A DNA stretch of 64,000 bases from Sphingobium nicotianae (GTDB lineage Bacteria > Pseudomonadota > Alphaproteobacteria > Sphingomonadales > Sphingomonadaceae): positions 62,001 through 126,000 of the forward strand of contig NZ_JAHGAW010000011.1 in the NCBI RefSeq assembly GCF_018603885.1. Direction: 5' to 3'. Under the pieces are notes generated by a model. It saw only the letters and a program-made list of their open reading frames with translations, was not told the DNA's origin and did not search any database. Positions 42,438-51,087 of the stretch are shown piece by piece; the first letter of the stretch is position 1, and every line of letters begins with the position of its first letter. The translations under genes and the position numbers were made by a program.

Positions 42438-43079
42438 TCACAATCCCGAGATCTGCTCCCTGATACGCTCCAGCTGGGCGGTCTCGCGCGCAATTTCCTC
42501 CGCCGAGAGCCTGACCAGGCTATTCTTGAGATCGCGGCATTCCACGCCGTCCGCCTGAACGTCCTGCGTGCCGTCGACCAGCAGCAGCCGGAACTGGGCC
42601 GTGCGCTGGAGCGTCCCGTCAATATCGGCGATGACGGTGAGCACCTGCTTGTCATGGCGGTCGCGCATCGCGACCAGCGCCCGCAGCTCGGCGAGCAGCT
42701 TCTGCATGGTCGGACGCGTCCGGCCGCCGACCGCGCGCACATCGCCGAAGGATTCGCGCATCACCGCGAGCTTTTCCGCCGTCGTCCGCTCGAGCCGGCC
42801 CCAAGCGAGGATGAGCCCGCCAATCGCCTCCAGCAGCGGGCGATTCGAGACGTCGCCGTCGGCGCAGCTACGTAAACCGGGGAAGAGCTCGATCTGATCG
42901 GTCGCGCGCCGGCCATAGTTGACCGGCGCGGGCGACTGCGATGAGGAAGACTGGGAAGAAGCGGGCGGCAGAACTCCTGAGGACGGTTCGCCGGCCGGCG
43001 TGGGATGACCGGCCGGCGTTCCGTCGTCGACCGGTGTGGGAAGTCCAGTCGAAGCAGAAGTTCGGTTAGAATCGGTCAA
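42438..43079 (-). CDS. Hypothetical cytoplasmic protein with disordered N-terminus
   Basis: This 213-residue protein has a proline/serine-rich low-complexity N-terminus (about residues 1-55) and a helical C-terminal part. The latter includes LEAIGGLILAWGRLERTTAEKL, LLAELRALVAMRDRHDKQVL and EEIARETAQLERI. No signal peptide or membrane helix is seen and no family is recognised. The ATG at 43079 is natural, and the AT-richer region to its right likely holds its promoter. Convergent with ssb. It could be an accessory gene. Confidence 0.55.
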   Translation of the reverse strand: MTDSNRTSASTGLPTPVDDGTPAGHPTPAGEPSSGVLPPASSQSSSSQSPAPVNYGRRATDQIELFPGLRSCADGDVSNRPLLEAIGGLILAWGRLERTTAEKLAVMRESFGDVRAVGGRTRPTMQKLLAELRALVAMRDRHDKQVLTVIADIDGTLQRTAQFRLLLVDGTQDVQADGVECRDLKNSLVRLSAEEIARETAQLERIREQISGL

Positions 43080-43320
43080 GATAGAAGCCCGGATGATAGA
43101 GATGCGTCATAGCCCAGTGGTGGGAGCACCAAGCTATAGCAAACCGCATCAAGTCCTAAGACCACACGTCCCGATTCTGTTTTCCGGCCTCTCGTGAGCC
43201 GGTATGGGCACTATATGACGCAAAAATGACGGGGATGCATGCGAAAAGTGATCCAAAAAGAGACAAATTTACAGAGCTGTCCGAAATAAGTGCAAAAAAA
43301 CGGACGAGGCGTGCCATCAT
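43080..43320. other. AT-richer intergenic stretch with no visible gene
   Basis: This 240-base stretch is much lower in GC than the rest of the window, with runs such as CAAAAATGACG, CAAAAAGAGACAAATTTACAG and GCAAAAAAACGGAC. No open frame on either strand has protein character. A GTCCG...CGGAC inverted pair spans about 43259-43302. It lies upstream of the hypothetical gene at 42438 and downstream of the DUF1674 gene. Confidence 0.4.
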
Positions 43321-43485
43321 CTAGAAATCAACGGCAATTCCCTTGATCTCCCAGTCGCCATATCGGGTCGGATCAAGGCGATTTTCATCGGCGGGCGACG
43401 CGGCGTCTGATTCGACAGGCGCAGGGACGGGCGGACTCTTGGAGAGATGGGCCGGAGCCTTCACATGATCGGGGCGCTTCCCCAT
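43321..43485 (-). CDS. DUF1674 / succinate dehydrogenase assembly factor 4-like protein
   Basis: This is a 54-residue protein. Its C-terminus DPTRYGDWEIKGIAVDF is the diagnostic motif of DUF1674, the bacterial counterpart of mitochondrial SdhAF4, which helps flavinylated SdhA assemble. The N-terminus is basic and proline-rich (HVKAPAHLSKSPPVPAP). The ATG at 43485 has AAGGA ten bases upstream. It diverges from rsmB, a common alphaproteobacterial arrangement. The frame is open far upstream, which hides the gene inside a much longer non-coding reading frame. Confidence 0.85.
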   Translation of the reverse strand: MGKRPDHVKAPAHLSKSPPVPAPVESDAASPADENRLDPTRYGDWEIKGIAVDF

Positions 43486-43606
43486 AACACTTGCAATCCT
43501 TGCATTCGCGGGCAGATCAGCCGGCATCCTACGGGCCTGGACCGCCACCGCGCAAGCTTGACGAATTGCCGCGCACGGGCGCGCTTGCCTGCTATAGGCG
43601 CTGGCC

Positions 43607-44950
43607 ATGCCACATCCTGATCGCCCATCCCAAGCGCGGCCGGCCGGCGCCCGGCGCGGCAATGCCCAATCCGCCGGCGCCATGCCCGCCGGCTTTCCCG
43701 CCCGACGCGCCGCGCTGCGCCTGCTCGACGCTGTGCTGCGTCGCGGCCAGCCGCTCGAACAGGCGCTGGGCAGCGCGACGAAGGATATGGGCCTGCCCGC
43801 CGACCGCGCCCTGGCGCACAATATCGCCGCGCTCACGCTGCGCCATCTGCCCGATCTCGATGATCTGATCGACAGCGCTACCCGCCAGAACCTGCCCGAC
43901 GACGCCAAGGCGCGCACGGTGCTGCGCCTCGCACTGGCGCAGGCGCTGTTGCTCGACACGCCGCACCATGCCGTGGTCGCCACGGCCCTGCCGCTGGTCG
44001 ACGGCGGCCCGCGCAAGCTCGTCCATGGCGTGCTGAGCGCACTGCTCAAGCGCCACCCCACCCTGCCCCCCGCACCGCGCCTGCCCGCAGACGTCGAGGA
44101 ACGCTGGACCGCCGCATGGGGCGAAGACATGGTCGCGGCGGCGCGCGCCACGATCGCCCAGCGCGCCCCGCTCGATCTCAGCCTGCGCGATGCCGCCGCC
44201 ACCGCCGATTGGGCGGCCCGGCTCGGCGGCGTCTCGCTCGCGCCCGGTCATGTCCGCCTGCCCGCCGACAGCGAGGTGACGGCGCTGCCCGGCTTTGGCA
44301 CTGGCGATTGGTGGGTGCAGGATCTCGCCGCCTCGCTGCCCGCGCGTCTGCTCGGGTCAGGCGAGCGCCGGCATGTCCTGGACCTCTGCGCCGCGCCGGG
44401 CGGCAAGACCATGCAGCTTGCGGCGGCCGGCTGGCGCGTCACCAGCGTCGACCAGTCGCAGCGCCGCAGCGAGCGGCTCCGGGCCAATCTCGCACGCACC
44501 GGCCTGGCGGCGGAGGTCATCCATGCCGATCTGCTCGATTGGCAGCCCGATGCACCGGCCGACGCCATCCTGCTCGACGCACCCTGCACCGCGACGGGCA
44601 TCTTCCGCCGTCATCCGGATGTCATCCACCGCATTGGCCCACGCCAGATTGCCGAGCTGGCCGAGCTGCAGGCCGCTCTGCTCGATCGCGCGCTCGGTTG
44701 GCTCAAGCCGGGCGGCCGTCTCGTCTATGCGACCTGCTCGCTCGAACCGCAGGAGGGGGAAGCGCAGATCGCGGCGTTGCTGGCCCGGCGGAGCGACGTA
44801 AGGCGCGTGGCGATCGACCCCGCCACCCTCCCGTCGGGCATCCCCCCGACCCCCGACGGCGCGCTGCGCACGGTCCCCGGCATGTTGCTGGAACAAGGCG
44901 GCCTGGATGGCTTTTTCGTGACAATCCTGTCCCGCTCCGAGTCACTTTGA
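43607..44950 (+). CDS. rsmB: 16S rRNA m5C methyltransferase, RsmB-type
   Basis: This 447-residue protein has the RsmB layout: an N-terminal NusB-like RNA-binding domain (about residues 30-155, with DAVLRRGQPLEQAL and HHAVVATALPLVD) and a C-terminal SAM methyltransferase. Motifs are VLDLCAAPGGKTMQLA, the PC motif ILLDAPCTATGIFRRHPD and the TC motif VYATCSLEPQEGE, giving both catalytic cysteines. Expected target is C967 of 16S rRNA, though alphaproteobacterial members may differ. ATG 43607 is used; ATG 43682 is possible. rpe follows on the same strand. Confidence 0.93.
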   Translation: MPHPDRPSQARPAGARRGNAQSAGAMPAGFPARRAALRLLDAVLRRGQPLEQALGSATKDMGLPADRALAHNIAALTLRHLPDLDDLIDSATRQNLPDDAKARTVLRLALAQALLLDTPHHAVVATALPLVDGGPRKLVHGVLSALLKRHPTLPPAPRLPADVEERWTAAWGEDMVAAARATIAQRAPLDLSLRDAAATADWAARLGGVSLAPGHVRLPADSEVTALPGFGTGDWWVQDLAASLPARLLGSGERRHVLDLCAAPGGKTMQLAAAGWRVTSVDQSQRRSERLRANLARTGLAAEVIHADLLDWQPDAPADAILLDAPCTATGIFRRHPDVIHRIGPRQIAELAELQAALLDRALGWLKPGGRLVYATCSLEPQEGEAQIAALLARRSDVRRVAIDPATLPSGIPPTPDGALRTVPGMLLEQGGLDGFFVTILSRSESL

Positions 44951-45027
44951 GGCGGCTCGTCGAAACCATCCACAACTTTGTCCACCATGCGGTTGCGCTG
45001 CCGGAATCGCAGAGCTAAGCGAAATTC

Positions 45028-45690
45028 ATGGTGCCATCCGTCCGTATTGCGCCCTCTATACTCTCAGCCGATTTCGCGCGCCTCGGAGAGGAAATCCGCG
45101 CGATCGACGAAGCCGGAGCGGACTGGATCCATGTCGACGTCATGGATGGCCATTTCGTGCCCAATCTGACGATCGGCCCGATGGTTGTGAAGGCGCTGCG
45201 CCCGCACACCACTAAGACCTTCGACGTGCATCTGATGATCTCGCCGGTCGACGCCTTTCTCGATGCTTTCGCGCAGGCTGGCGCCGACATCATCACTTTC
45301 CATCCGGAGGCGGGGCCACACAGCCATCGCACCGTCCAGCACATCAAGTCGCTCGGCAAGAAGGCCGGCGTCTCGCTCAATCCGGGAACCCCCGCCAAGA
45401 TGCTCGATTACCTCATCGACGAAGTCGATCTGGTGCTGATCATGAGCGTCAATCCCGGTTTCGGCGGGCAAAGCTTCATCGAGAGTCAGCTCCGCAAGAT
45501 CGAGGCGGTCCGCAAGATGATCGACAAGTCCGGCCGTGAGATCGCGCTGGAGGTCGATGGCGGCATCGACGCCACCACCGCGCCGCGCGCCATCGCCGCG
45601 GGCGCCGACGTGCTGGTCGCGGGCACGGCGACCTTCAGGGGCGGCCCGTCCGCTTATGCCGCGAACATCGCGGGACTGCGCGGATCATGA
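45028..45690 (+). CDS. rpe: Ribulose-phosphate 3-epimerase
   Basis: This 220-residue TIM-barrel enzyme interconverts ribulose-5-phosphate and xylulose-5-phosphate. All family motifs are present: [76 protein letters not shown] and [11 protein letters not shown]. Metal-binding histidines and both catalytic aspartates are visible. The stop overlaps the start of the heparinase-family gene (ATGA). Confidence 0.96.
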   Translation: MVPSVRIAPSILSADFARLGEEIRAIDEAGADWIHVDVMDGHFVPNLTIGPMVVKALRPHTTKTFDVHLMISPVDAFLDAFAQAGADIITFHPEAGPHSHRTVQHIKSLGKKAGVSLNPGTPAKMLDYLIDEVDLVLIMSVNPGFGGQSFIESQLRKIEAVRKMIDKSGREIALEVDGGIDATTAPRAIAAGADVLVAGTATFRGGPSAYAANIAGLRGS

Positions 45691-47450
45691 GCACGCGCCC
45701 CCGTCCTTTGGCCCGCCCCGCTCCGGTGATCGAGCCGCCGGAGGAAGACGGCATCGAGCAGGGCAAGCGGCTCATCCGCCTGTCGGACGATCGCGGCATC
45801 AGCCTCACCCAGCGCATCGCCAATCATTTCTACCGGATGACCTGGGCGACGCCGTTCCACACGATGCGCCTCAAGGGCAAATATCCGCTCAAGCTGCTCG
45901 CTGTCCCGGACGATGCCATCCCCGGCGATCCGCGCGCCGGCAAGGCGCTACGCGCGGGCTATTTCTTCTTCCGCGGCATGAAGCAGTCGGTCATCGGCAT
46001 GGACTGGCGCAAGATCGACCAGCCCGATGCCTTTGTCGACTATCTGCATGGCTTCCGCTGGCTGCGTGATCTCGCCGCCGCGACCAGCCGCGACAATGCC
46101 GTGCCCGTCGCCGAGGCGATGATGCGGCAGTGGCTGGAAGCGCATGGCGAAACGGTGAGCGAGCCGGCCTGGCGCGTCGACAATTGCGCCTGGCGCATTC
46201 TGTTCTGGACGGCCTATTCGCCCTTGATCCTGTCGAGCGGCGATCTCGTCTATCGCAGCCTCGTGCTCAATGGTATCGCCCGCACCGCCCGCCATCTCGA
46301 TCGTGGCGCGGACAAGGCGCCGGTGGGCCTGCCGCGCGTCACGGCTTGGGTCGGCATCGTCGCCGCCAGCCTGCTGCTGCCCGGCGGTGAAGGGCGCCGC
46401 GTGTTCGGCGAAGCGGGCCTCAAGCGGGCGCTGGAAGGTGCTTTCTACGCGGATGGCGGGATCATCTCGCGCTCGCCGATCGAGCAGATCGAGGCGATCA
46501 CCTTGCTCGCGATGCTCCGCGCCGTCTATGACGTGCGGCGCGAAGATCTGCCGGTTTTCGTCGCGCAGAGCCTGGAGCGGATGGTTGCGGCCCTGCTCGG
46601 CATCCTTCATGGCGATGGCGCGCCCGGCAGCTGGCAGGGCGGCGCGCCGATCGATCCTGCCCGTATCACCGCGATCGTCGCGGCGACCGGCATCCGCACC
46701 CGCCCGCTGCGCCAGGCGCGCGACTGGGGCTATCAGCGGCTCGCCGCCGGCACCACGGTCGTGCAGCTCGACGCCGCGCCTCCGCCGGTCGCGCGGCTCG
46801 CCAGGAATGGTTGCGCCTCGACCGGCGCGATGGAACTGTCCGATGGCGCAACACGCATCATCGTCAATTGCGGCGGCGCCGCGCTGGCCGGCTCGATCCT
46901 GCCGATCGACCTTGCGCAAGGCTTGCGCACCACCGCGGCCCACTCGACCCTCATCCTGGACGACAGCAATTCGACCGCGATCATGCCGGACGGCTCACTC
47001 GGCAAGGGCGTCAGCGAAGTGGAGCTGGACCGGCACGAGATGGAGCAGGGCAGCCGCCTCGAAGTCGCGCATGACGGCTATGCGCGGCGCCTCGGCTTCG
47101 TGCATCGCCGCATCCTCATGCTCTCGAACGAGGGCCGCGAGCTGCGCGGCGAGGATGTGCTGCTGCCTGCCGAGAAGCGCAAGAAGATCGCAGAGTGCCC
47201 GGTCGCCATCCGCTTCCATCTCGGCACCGAGATCGAGCCGACCCTGACCGCCGACAAGCAGGGCGCCCTGCTGCGGACCGGCCATGGCACGCTCTGGCAA
47301 TTCCGCGTCGGCGCCGGCGAGCTCGCGATCGAAGACAGTCTGTGGGTCGATGGCGAGGGGCGTCCGCACCCGACCCAGCAGCTCGTCGTCCACATGGTCA
47401 CGGGTTCCGGCGGCACCAGCATCGGCTGGTTGCTCAAGAAATCGGGATAG
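45687..47450 (+). CDS. Heparinase II/III-family protein
   Basis: This 587-residue protein has the heparinase II/III layout: an N-terminal alpha/alpha toroid (about residues 90-330, with [40 protein letters not shown] and [17 protein letters not shown]) and a C-terminal beta-sandwich. The sandwich contains [18 protein letters not shown]. Related proteins include polysaccharide lyases. The actual substrate in sphingomonads is unknown and an envelope or cell-wall glycan role is possible. No signal peptide is evident at the N-terminus, which is odd for a lyase of external polysaccharides. It is coupled to rpe by a four-base overlap. Confidence 0.85.
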   Translation: MSTRPRPLARPAPVIEPPEEDGIEQGKRLIRLSDDRGISLTQRIANHFYRMTWATPFHTMRLKGKYPLKLLAVPDDAIPGDPRAGKALRAGYFFFRGMKQSVIGMDWRKIDQPDAFVDYLHGFRWLRDLAAATSRDNAVPVAEAMMRQWLEAHGETVSEPAWRVDNCAWRILFWTAYSPLILSSGDLVYRSLVLNGIARTARHLDRGADKAPVGLPRVTAWVGIVAASLLLPGGEGRRVFGEAGLKRALEGAFYADGGIISRSPIEQIEAITLLAMLRAVYDVRREDLPVFVAQSLERMVAALLGILHGDGAPGSWQGGAPIDPARITAIVAATGIRTRPLRQARDWGYQRLAAGTTVVQLDAAPPPVARLARNGCASTGAMELSDGATRIIVNCGGAALAGSILPIDLAQGLRTTAAHSTLILDDSNSTAIMPDGSLGKGVSEVELDRHEMEQGSRLEVAHDGYARRLGFVHRRILMLSNEGRELRGEDVLLPAEKRKKIAECPVAIRFHLGTEIEPTLTADKQGALLRTGHGTLWQFRVGAGELAIEDSLWVDGEGRPHPTQQLVVHMVTGSGGTSIGWLLKKSG

Positions 47451-47728
47451 GCCGGGCGACGCCTTCCGTCGCCATCGGATGGTGCCTCCAGCATATCCGC
47501 CTGTCCTACACGGCTGCCTGCATGCCAAGATATGCCGCGTTCGCTCTTTGACCGCGTGAATCCGTCTCGAAAATCTAGACCCCCTTCTCGTTCAAGGGAG
47601 GATTTTTGCCAAAAATCACATGCGCGATATGCAAGAAGTCAGCGAAGTTCGGAATGACAAATGGCGCTGACATGAACGACCATGCCGATCGATAGACTCC
47701 CGGCCCAAGCCAGGCAGAAACGGATTAT

Positions 47729-48424
47729 ATGATGACCGATCAGTCCCCCGATCACATCATTCAGGGCCGTCGCATGGCTATTGCCGATATCGCGGCGCTG
47801 ACGGCGACAGATACGCCGCATCATCTCGCCGGGTGCGACATGGAAGAGCTCAGCCTTGCAGAGCGCGACCTCACCGGATGGACATTTGAACGCTGCAGCC
47901 TCCAGCGCGCAGACTTTCGCGGAGCGAAGCTGGAGGGCACGACATGGCGGTCATGCCGCGGCGGATTCGCGAGCTTTCTGGGCAGCGACCTGACGGAGGC
48001 CTCCCTAATATCGAGCGATTTCAACAATGCCGACTTTCGCCGGTCCAACCTGGCATCGGCGGTGTTTCAGGGCTGTAAACTGACCGGCGCCGATCTGTCC
48101 GAGGCGCGGATGATGGAAGTCCGGTTCGACGAAACCTTGCTCATCAATGCCAGGCTGCCATCCCACAGCTTCCGGAAGATGACGCTGAACAAGATCGATT
48201 TCAGCCAGGCCGATCTGCGCAGAGGCGATTTCCGGGCGGCCATCTTCGTCGATTGCAGCCTGCGCGAGGCCAATCTGACGAACGCGCGGTTCGAGGGCGC
48301 CGATCTTCGCGGTGCCGATCTCGGCGGTTTGCGTCTGATGGATGCCGCCAAGTTTCGCGGCGCAACGATTTCGCGCGAGCAGGCCGGTCAACTGCTCGGG
48401 GAACTCGGCTTGAACGTGCGATAG
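47729..48424 (+). CDS. Pentapeptide-repeat protein, Qnr/McbG-like shape
   Basis: This 231-residue protein is built largely of pentapeptide repeats of the A(D/N)Lxx type. Examples are AGCDMEELSLAERDLTG, LQRADFRGAKLEGT, SLISSDFNNADFRRSNLASAVF and REANLTNARFEGADLRGADL. Such proteins fold as a right-handed quadrilateral beta-helix; some (Qnr, McbG, MfpA) mimic DNA and protect gyrase. The length fits that group but there is no direct evidence for such a role. The ATG at 47729 opens the frame. A 278-base spacer precedes it. Placement between heparinase and purH interrupts a commonly conserved order. Confidence 0.82.
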   Translation: MMTDQSPDHIIQGRRMAIADIAALTATDTPHHLAGCDMEELSLAERDLTGWTFERCSLQRADFRGAKLEGTTWRSCRGGFASFLGSDLTEASLISSDFNNADFRRSNLASAVFQGCKLTGADLSEARMMEVRFDETLLINARLPSHSFRKMTLNKIDFSQADLRRGDFRAAIFVDCSLREANLTNARFEGADLRGADLGGLRLMDAAKFRGATISREQAGQLLGELGLNVR

Positions 48425-48517
48425 AGGCCGTTGCCGCTTGACGATCCGCGCCCGACAGGAGAGGGGGTGCGCGCCCCGCCGGCAGTCACAGAGGCCAAGG
48501 AATAAGGAACGAGACCG

Positions 48518-50107
48518 ATGCAGGACGTCATCATCCGCAGGGCTTTGCTCTCCGTGTCGGATAAGACTGGGCTGATCGAGCTGGGTCAGGCGCTCGCGCG
48601 ACACGGCGTCGAGCTGGTCTCAACCGGCGGCTCGGCCAAGGCGCTGCGCGATGCCGGCCTCGACGTGCGCGACATCTCGGATCTCACCGGCATGCCCGAG
48701 ATGATGGACGGCCGGGTCAAGACATTGCATCCCAAGGTGCATGGCGGTCTGCTTGCGGTGCGTGACAATCCCGAGCATGTCGCCGCCATGGCCGAGCACG
48801 GGATCGGCGCGATCGATCTGGTGGTGAGCAATCTCTATCCTTTCGCGCAGACGCTCGCCAAGGGCGCGGACCGTGACGAGATTATCGAGAATATCGACAT
48901 TGGCGGCCCGTCCATGGTCCGCTCGGCCGCGAAGAACCATGCGAGCGTAACCATCGTCACCGACCCGGCGGACTATACCCGCCTCATCGAGGAAATGGAC
49001 GCGAAGAGTGGCGCGACGAGCTACGACTTCCGGCGGATGTGCGCAGCCAAGGCCTTCGCTGCAACGGCCGCCTATGACGCCATGATCGCGGGCTGGTTTG
49101 CCACGGTCGATCTGGGCGAGACCTTCCCGGCAACGCAGGTGGCTGCGCGCAAGTTGGTCATGCCGTTGCGCTATGGCGAAAATCCACACCAGCGCGCCGC
49201 GCTCTACGTTTCCGCCGGGCAGCACACCAGCGGCATCGCCCAGGCGCGCCAGGTGCAGGGCAAGGAGTTGAGCTATAATAACCTCAACGACGCCAATGCC
49301 GCGCTCGAGCTGGTCGCCGAATTTCGCGACGGGCCACCAACAGTCGTGATCACCAAGCATGCCAATCCCTGCGGCGTGGCGACCGGCGAGACTCTGATCG
49401 AGGCCTATCGCGCCGCCTTCCAGTGCGACACCGTTTCGGCCTTCGGCGGGATCATCGCCGTCAACCGGCCGCTCGACGCGGTGACAGCCGAAGCGATCAG
49501 CGAAATCTTCACCGAAGTCGTCGTTGCGCCAGATGCCGACGAGGCCGCGCAAGCGGTGTTCGCGAAAAAGAAGAATCTGCGCCTGCTGCTGACCGGCACC
49601 TTGCCCGATCCGGCGCGTAGCGGACAGAGCGTGACGGTCATCGCCGGCGGCATCCTGGTGCAGGACCGCGACAATGGCCACGTAACGCGTGACCAGCTTA
49701 GGGTGGTAACGAAGCGCGCACCGACGAGCCAGGAGCTCGAGGACTGCCTGTTCGCCTGGACTGTCGCCAAGCATGTGAAGTCCAATGCCATCGTCTATGC
49801 CAAGGACGGCGTGACGGCCGGCATCGGCGCCGGGCAGATGAACCGCCGCGACTCCTCGCGCATCGCCGCGATCCGCGCCCGCGAAGCCGCCGAGATTGCC
49901 GGCTGGGCCCAGCCGCGCACGGTCGGCAGCGCCGTGGCATCCGACGCCTTCTTCCCCTTCCCGGATGGATTGATCGCGGCGGCGGAGGCCGGCGCCACGG
50001 CCGTGATCCAGCCCGGCGGCGCAATGGGAGATGCCGCCGTCATCGCCGCGGCGGACGAGGCCGGCCTCGCCATGATGTTCACGGGCATGCGCCACTTCCG
50101 CCACTGA
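48518..50107 (+). CDS. purH: Bifunctional AICAR formyltransferase / IMP cyclohydrolase
   Basis: This 529-residue enzyme performs the last two steps of purine synthesis. The N-terminal cyclohydrolase (MGS-like) domain starts [20 protein letters not shown] and holds [20 protein letters not shown]. The C-terminal transformylase domain has [36 protein letters not shown] and [16 protein letters not shown]. The KH pair expected for catalysis is in VITKHAN. It uses folate whose aminobenzoate part comes from the pabBC pathway encoded elsewhere in this window. The ATG at 48518 follows AAGGAA. Confidence 0.96.
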   Translation: MQDVIIRRALLSVSDKTGLIELGQALARHGVELVSTGGSAKALRDAGLDVRDISDLTGMPEMMDGRVKTLHPKVHGGLLAVRDNPEHVAAMAEHGIGAIDLVVSNLYPFAQTLAKGADRDEIIENIDIGGPSMVRSAAKNHASVTIVTDPADYTRLIEEMDAKSGATSYDFRRMCAAKAFAATAAYDAMIAGWFATVDLGETFPATQVAARKLVMPLRYGENPHQRAALYVSAGQHTSGIAQARQVQGKELSYNNLNDANAALELVAEFRDGPPTVVITKHANPCGVATGETLIEAYRAAFQCDTVSAFGGIIAVNRPLDAVTAEAISEIFTEVVVAPDADEAAQAVFAKKKNLRLLLTGTLPDPARSGQSVTVIAGGILVQDRDNGHVTRDQLRVVTKRAPTSQELEDCLFAWTVAKHVKSNAIVYAKDGVTAGIGAGQMNRRDSSRIAAIRAREAAEIAGWAQPRTVGSAVASDAFFPFPDGLIAAAEAGATAVIQPGGAMGDAAVIAAADEAGLAMMFTGMRHFRH

Positions 50108-50231
50108 TAAAGCTCAGTCATTTGGCGTTAAGGGGGATGCGCGCAAAGCGCTGGCGCGATAATCGTCGGGCGTGTTGGCAGGTGGACTTCAAAACTTTTT
50201 TCCCGCTCGCCGCTCCGGCGATGCCCGGGCT

Positions 50232-51008
50232 GTGACGGACTTGCCCGTCTCCGGCCGGGGAGGTTACGGGCGCGAGCGCAAGCTCGGGCCGCTCGCGCTC
50301 ACTGTTCTTCTACATATCCTGGTGATCGGCCTCCTCTTGCTCCAGAAGGGCGCGCCGGTCCCGCGCAAGATCGAGGAATCGCTGACGACCGTCTTCATGC
50401 CCGAGGCCAAGGAGGACAAAGGCGACAAAGCCAAGGCGAAGACCGAGCAGAAGGAAAAGAAGCGGGAGAGCGCCAGCGCGGCATCGGAGCCCAAGCCGAC
50501 ACCGACACCGCCGGTAGAGCAGCCCAAGACGCCTCCGCCGCCCATCCCCATCGGCCCATCCTGGCTCAACATGAGCCGTGCCGAGTTCGCCGCCAGCGAC
50601 ATCTCGAAAATGGCGCGCGCGCAAAGAAACACGGGTGACAGCGGCGATACCGGCGACAGCAGCTCGACCTATGGGCCCGGCGAAGGGCCGGGCGGCGTAC
50701 GGCTCTACAATGCGGACTGGTATCGCAAGCCCACCGATGCAGAGATTGGTGGATATATGACGGCCAGCATGCCGCGCAGGGGCTGGGGCCTGATCGCCTG
50801 CCAGACGATCGAGCGCTATCATGTCGACAATTGCCAGACGTTGGGCGAATCGCCGCTGGGCTCCGGCTTCGGCCGGGCGGTGCGGGAAGCGGCGTGGCAG
50901 TTTCTGGTCATGCCGCCGCGCATTAACGGAAAGCCCCAGGTCGGCGCCTGGGTGCGCATCCGCATCGACTATGGCGTAACCGAGGGTGGACCCGACAAAC
51001 CGGGCTGA
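50232..51008 (+). CDS. TonB-like membrane-anchored protein of unknown function
   Basis: This 258-residue protein has a short cytoplasmic start, one membrane helix (LALTVLLHILVIGLLLL, about residues 20-36), a long K/E- and P-rich spacer (KAKTEQKEKKRESASAAS, PTPTPPVEQPKTPPPP), and a C-terminal part of about 110 residues. The layout is that of TonB or TolA-like proteins, but the C-terminal domain (WYRKPTDAEIGGYMTASMPR, IACQTIERYHVDNCQTLG) does not match the standard TonB domain. Two cysteines there may bond. The start is uncertain: GTG 50232 is my choice, TTG 50172 is the longest. Function unknown. Confidence 0.65.
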   Translation: MTDLPVSGRGGYGRERKLGPLALTVLLHILVIGLLLLQKGAPVPRKIEESLTTVFMPEAKEDKGDKAKAKTEQKEKKRESASAASEPKPTPTPPVEQPKTPPPPIPIGPSWLNMSRAEFAASDISKMARAQRNTGDSGDTGDSSSTYGPGEGPGGVRLYNADWYRKPTDAEIGGYMTASMPRRGWGLIACQTIERYHVDNCQTLGESPLGSGFGRAVREAAWQFLVMPPRINGKPQVGAWVRIRIDYGVTEGGPDKPG

Positions 51009-51087
51009 TCTGACACCCGCTTAACCTTTTATTAGCTCAATTCGTTCACTCCCGGACGCGATCGAAACGTTCCCGGGGAACCGCTCC

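Noticed and set aside
43105..43170. A GTGGTGGGAGCACCA stretch that at first looked like part of a tRNA
   Set aside because: No acceptor, anticodon or T arm can be folded around it and there is no CCA-compatible end.
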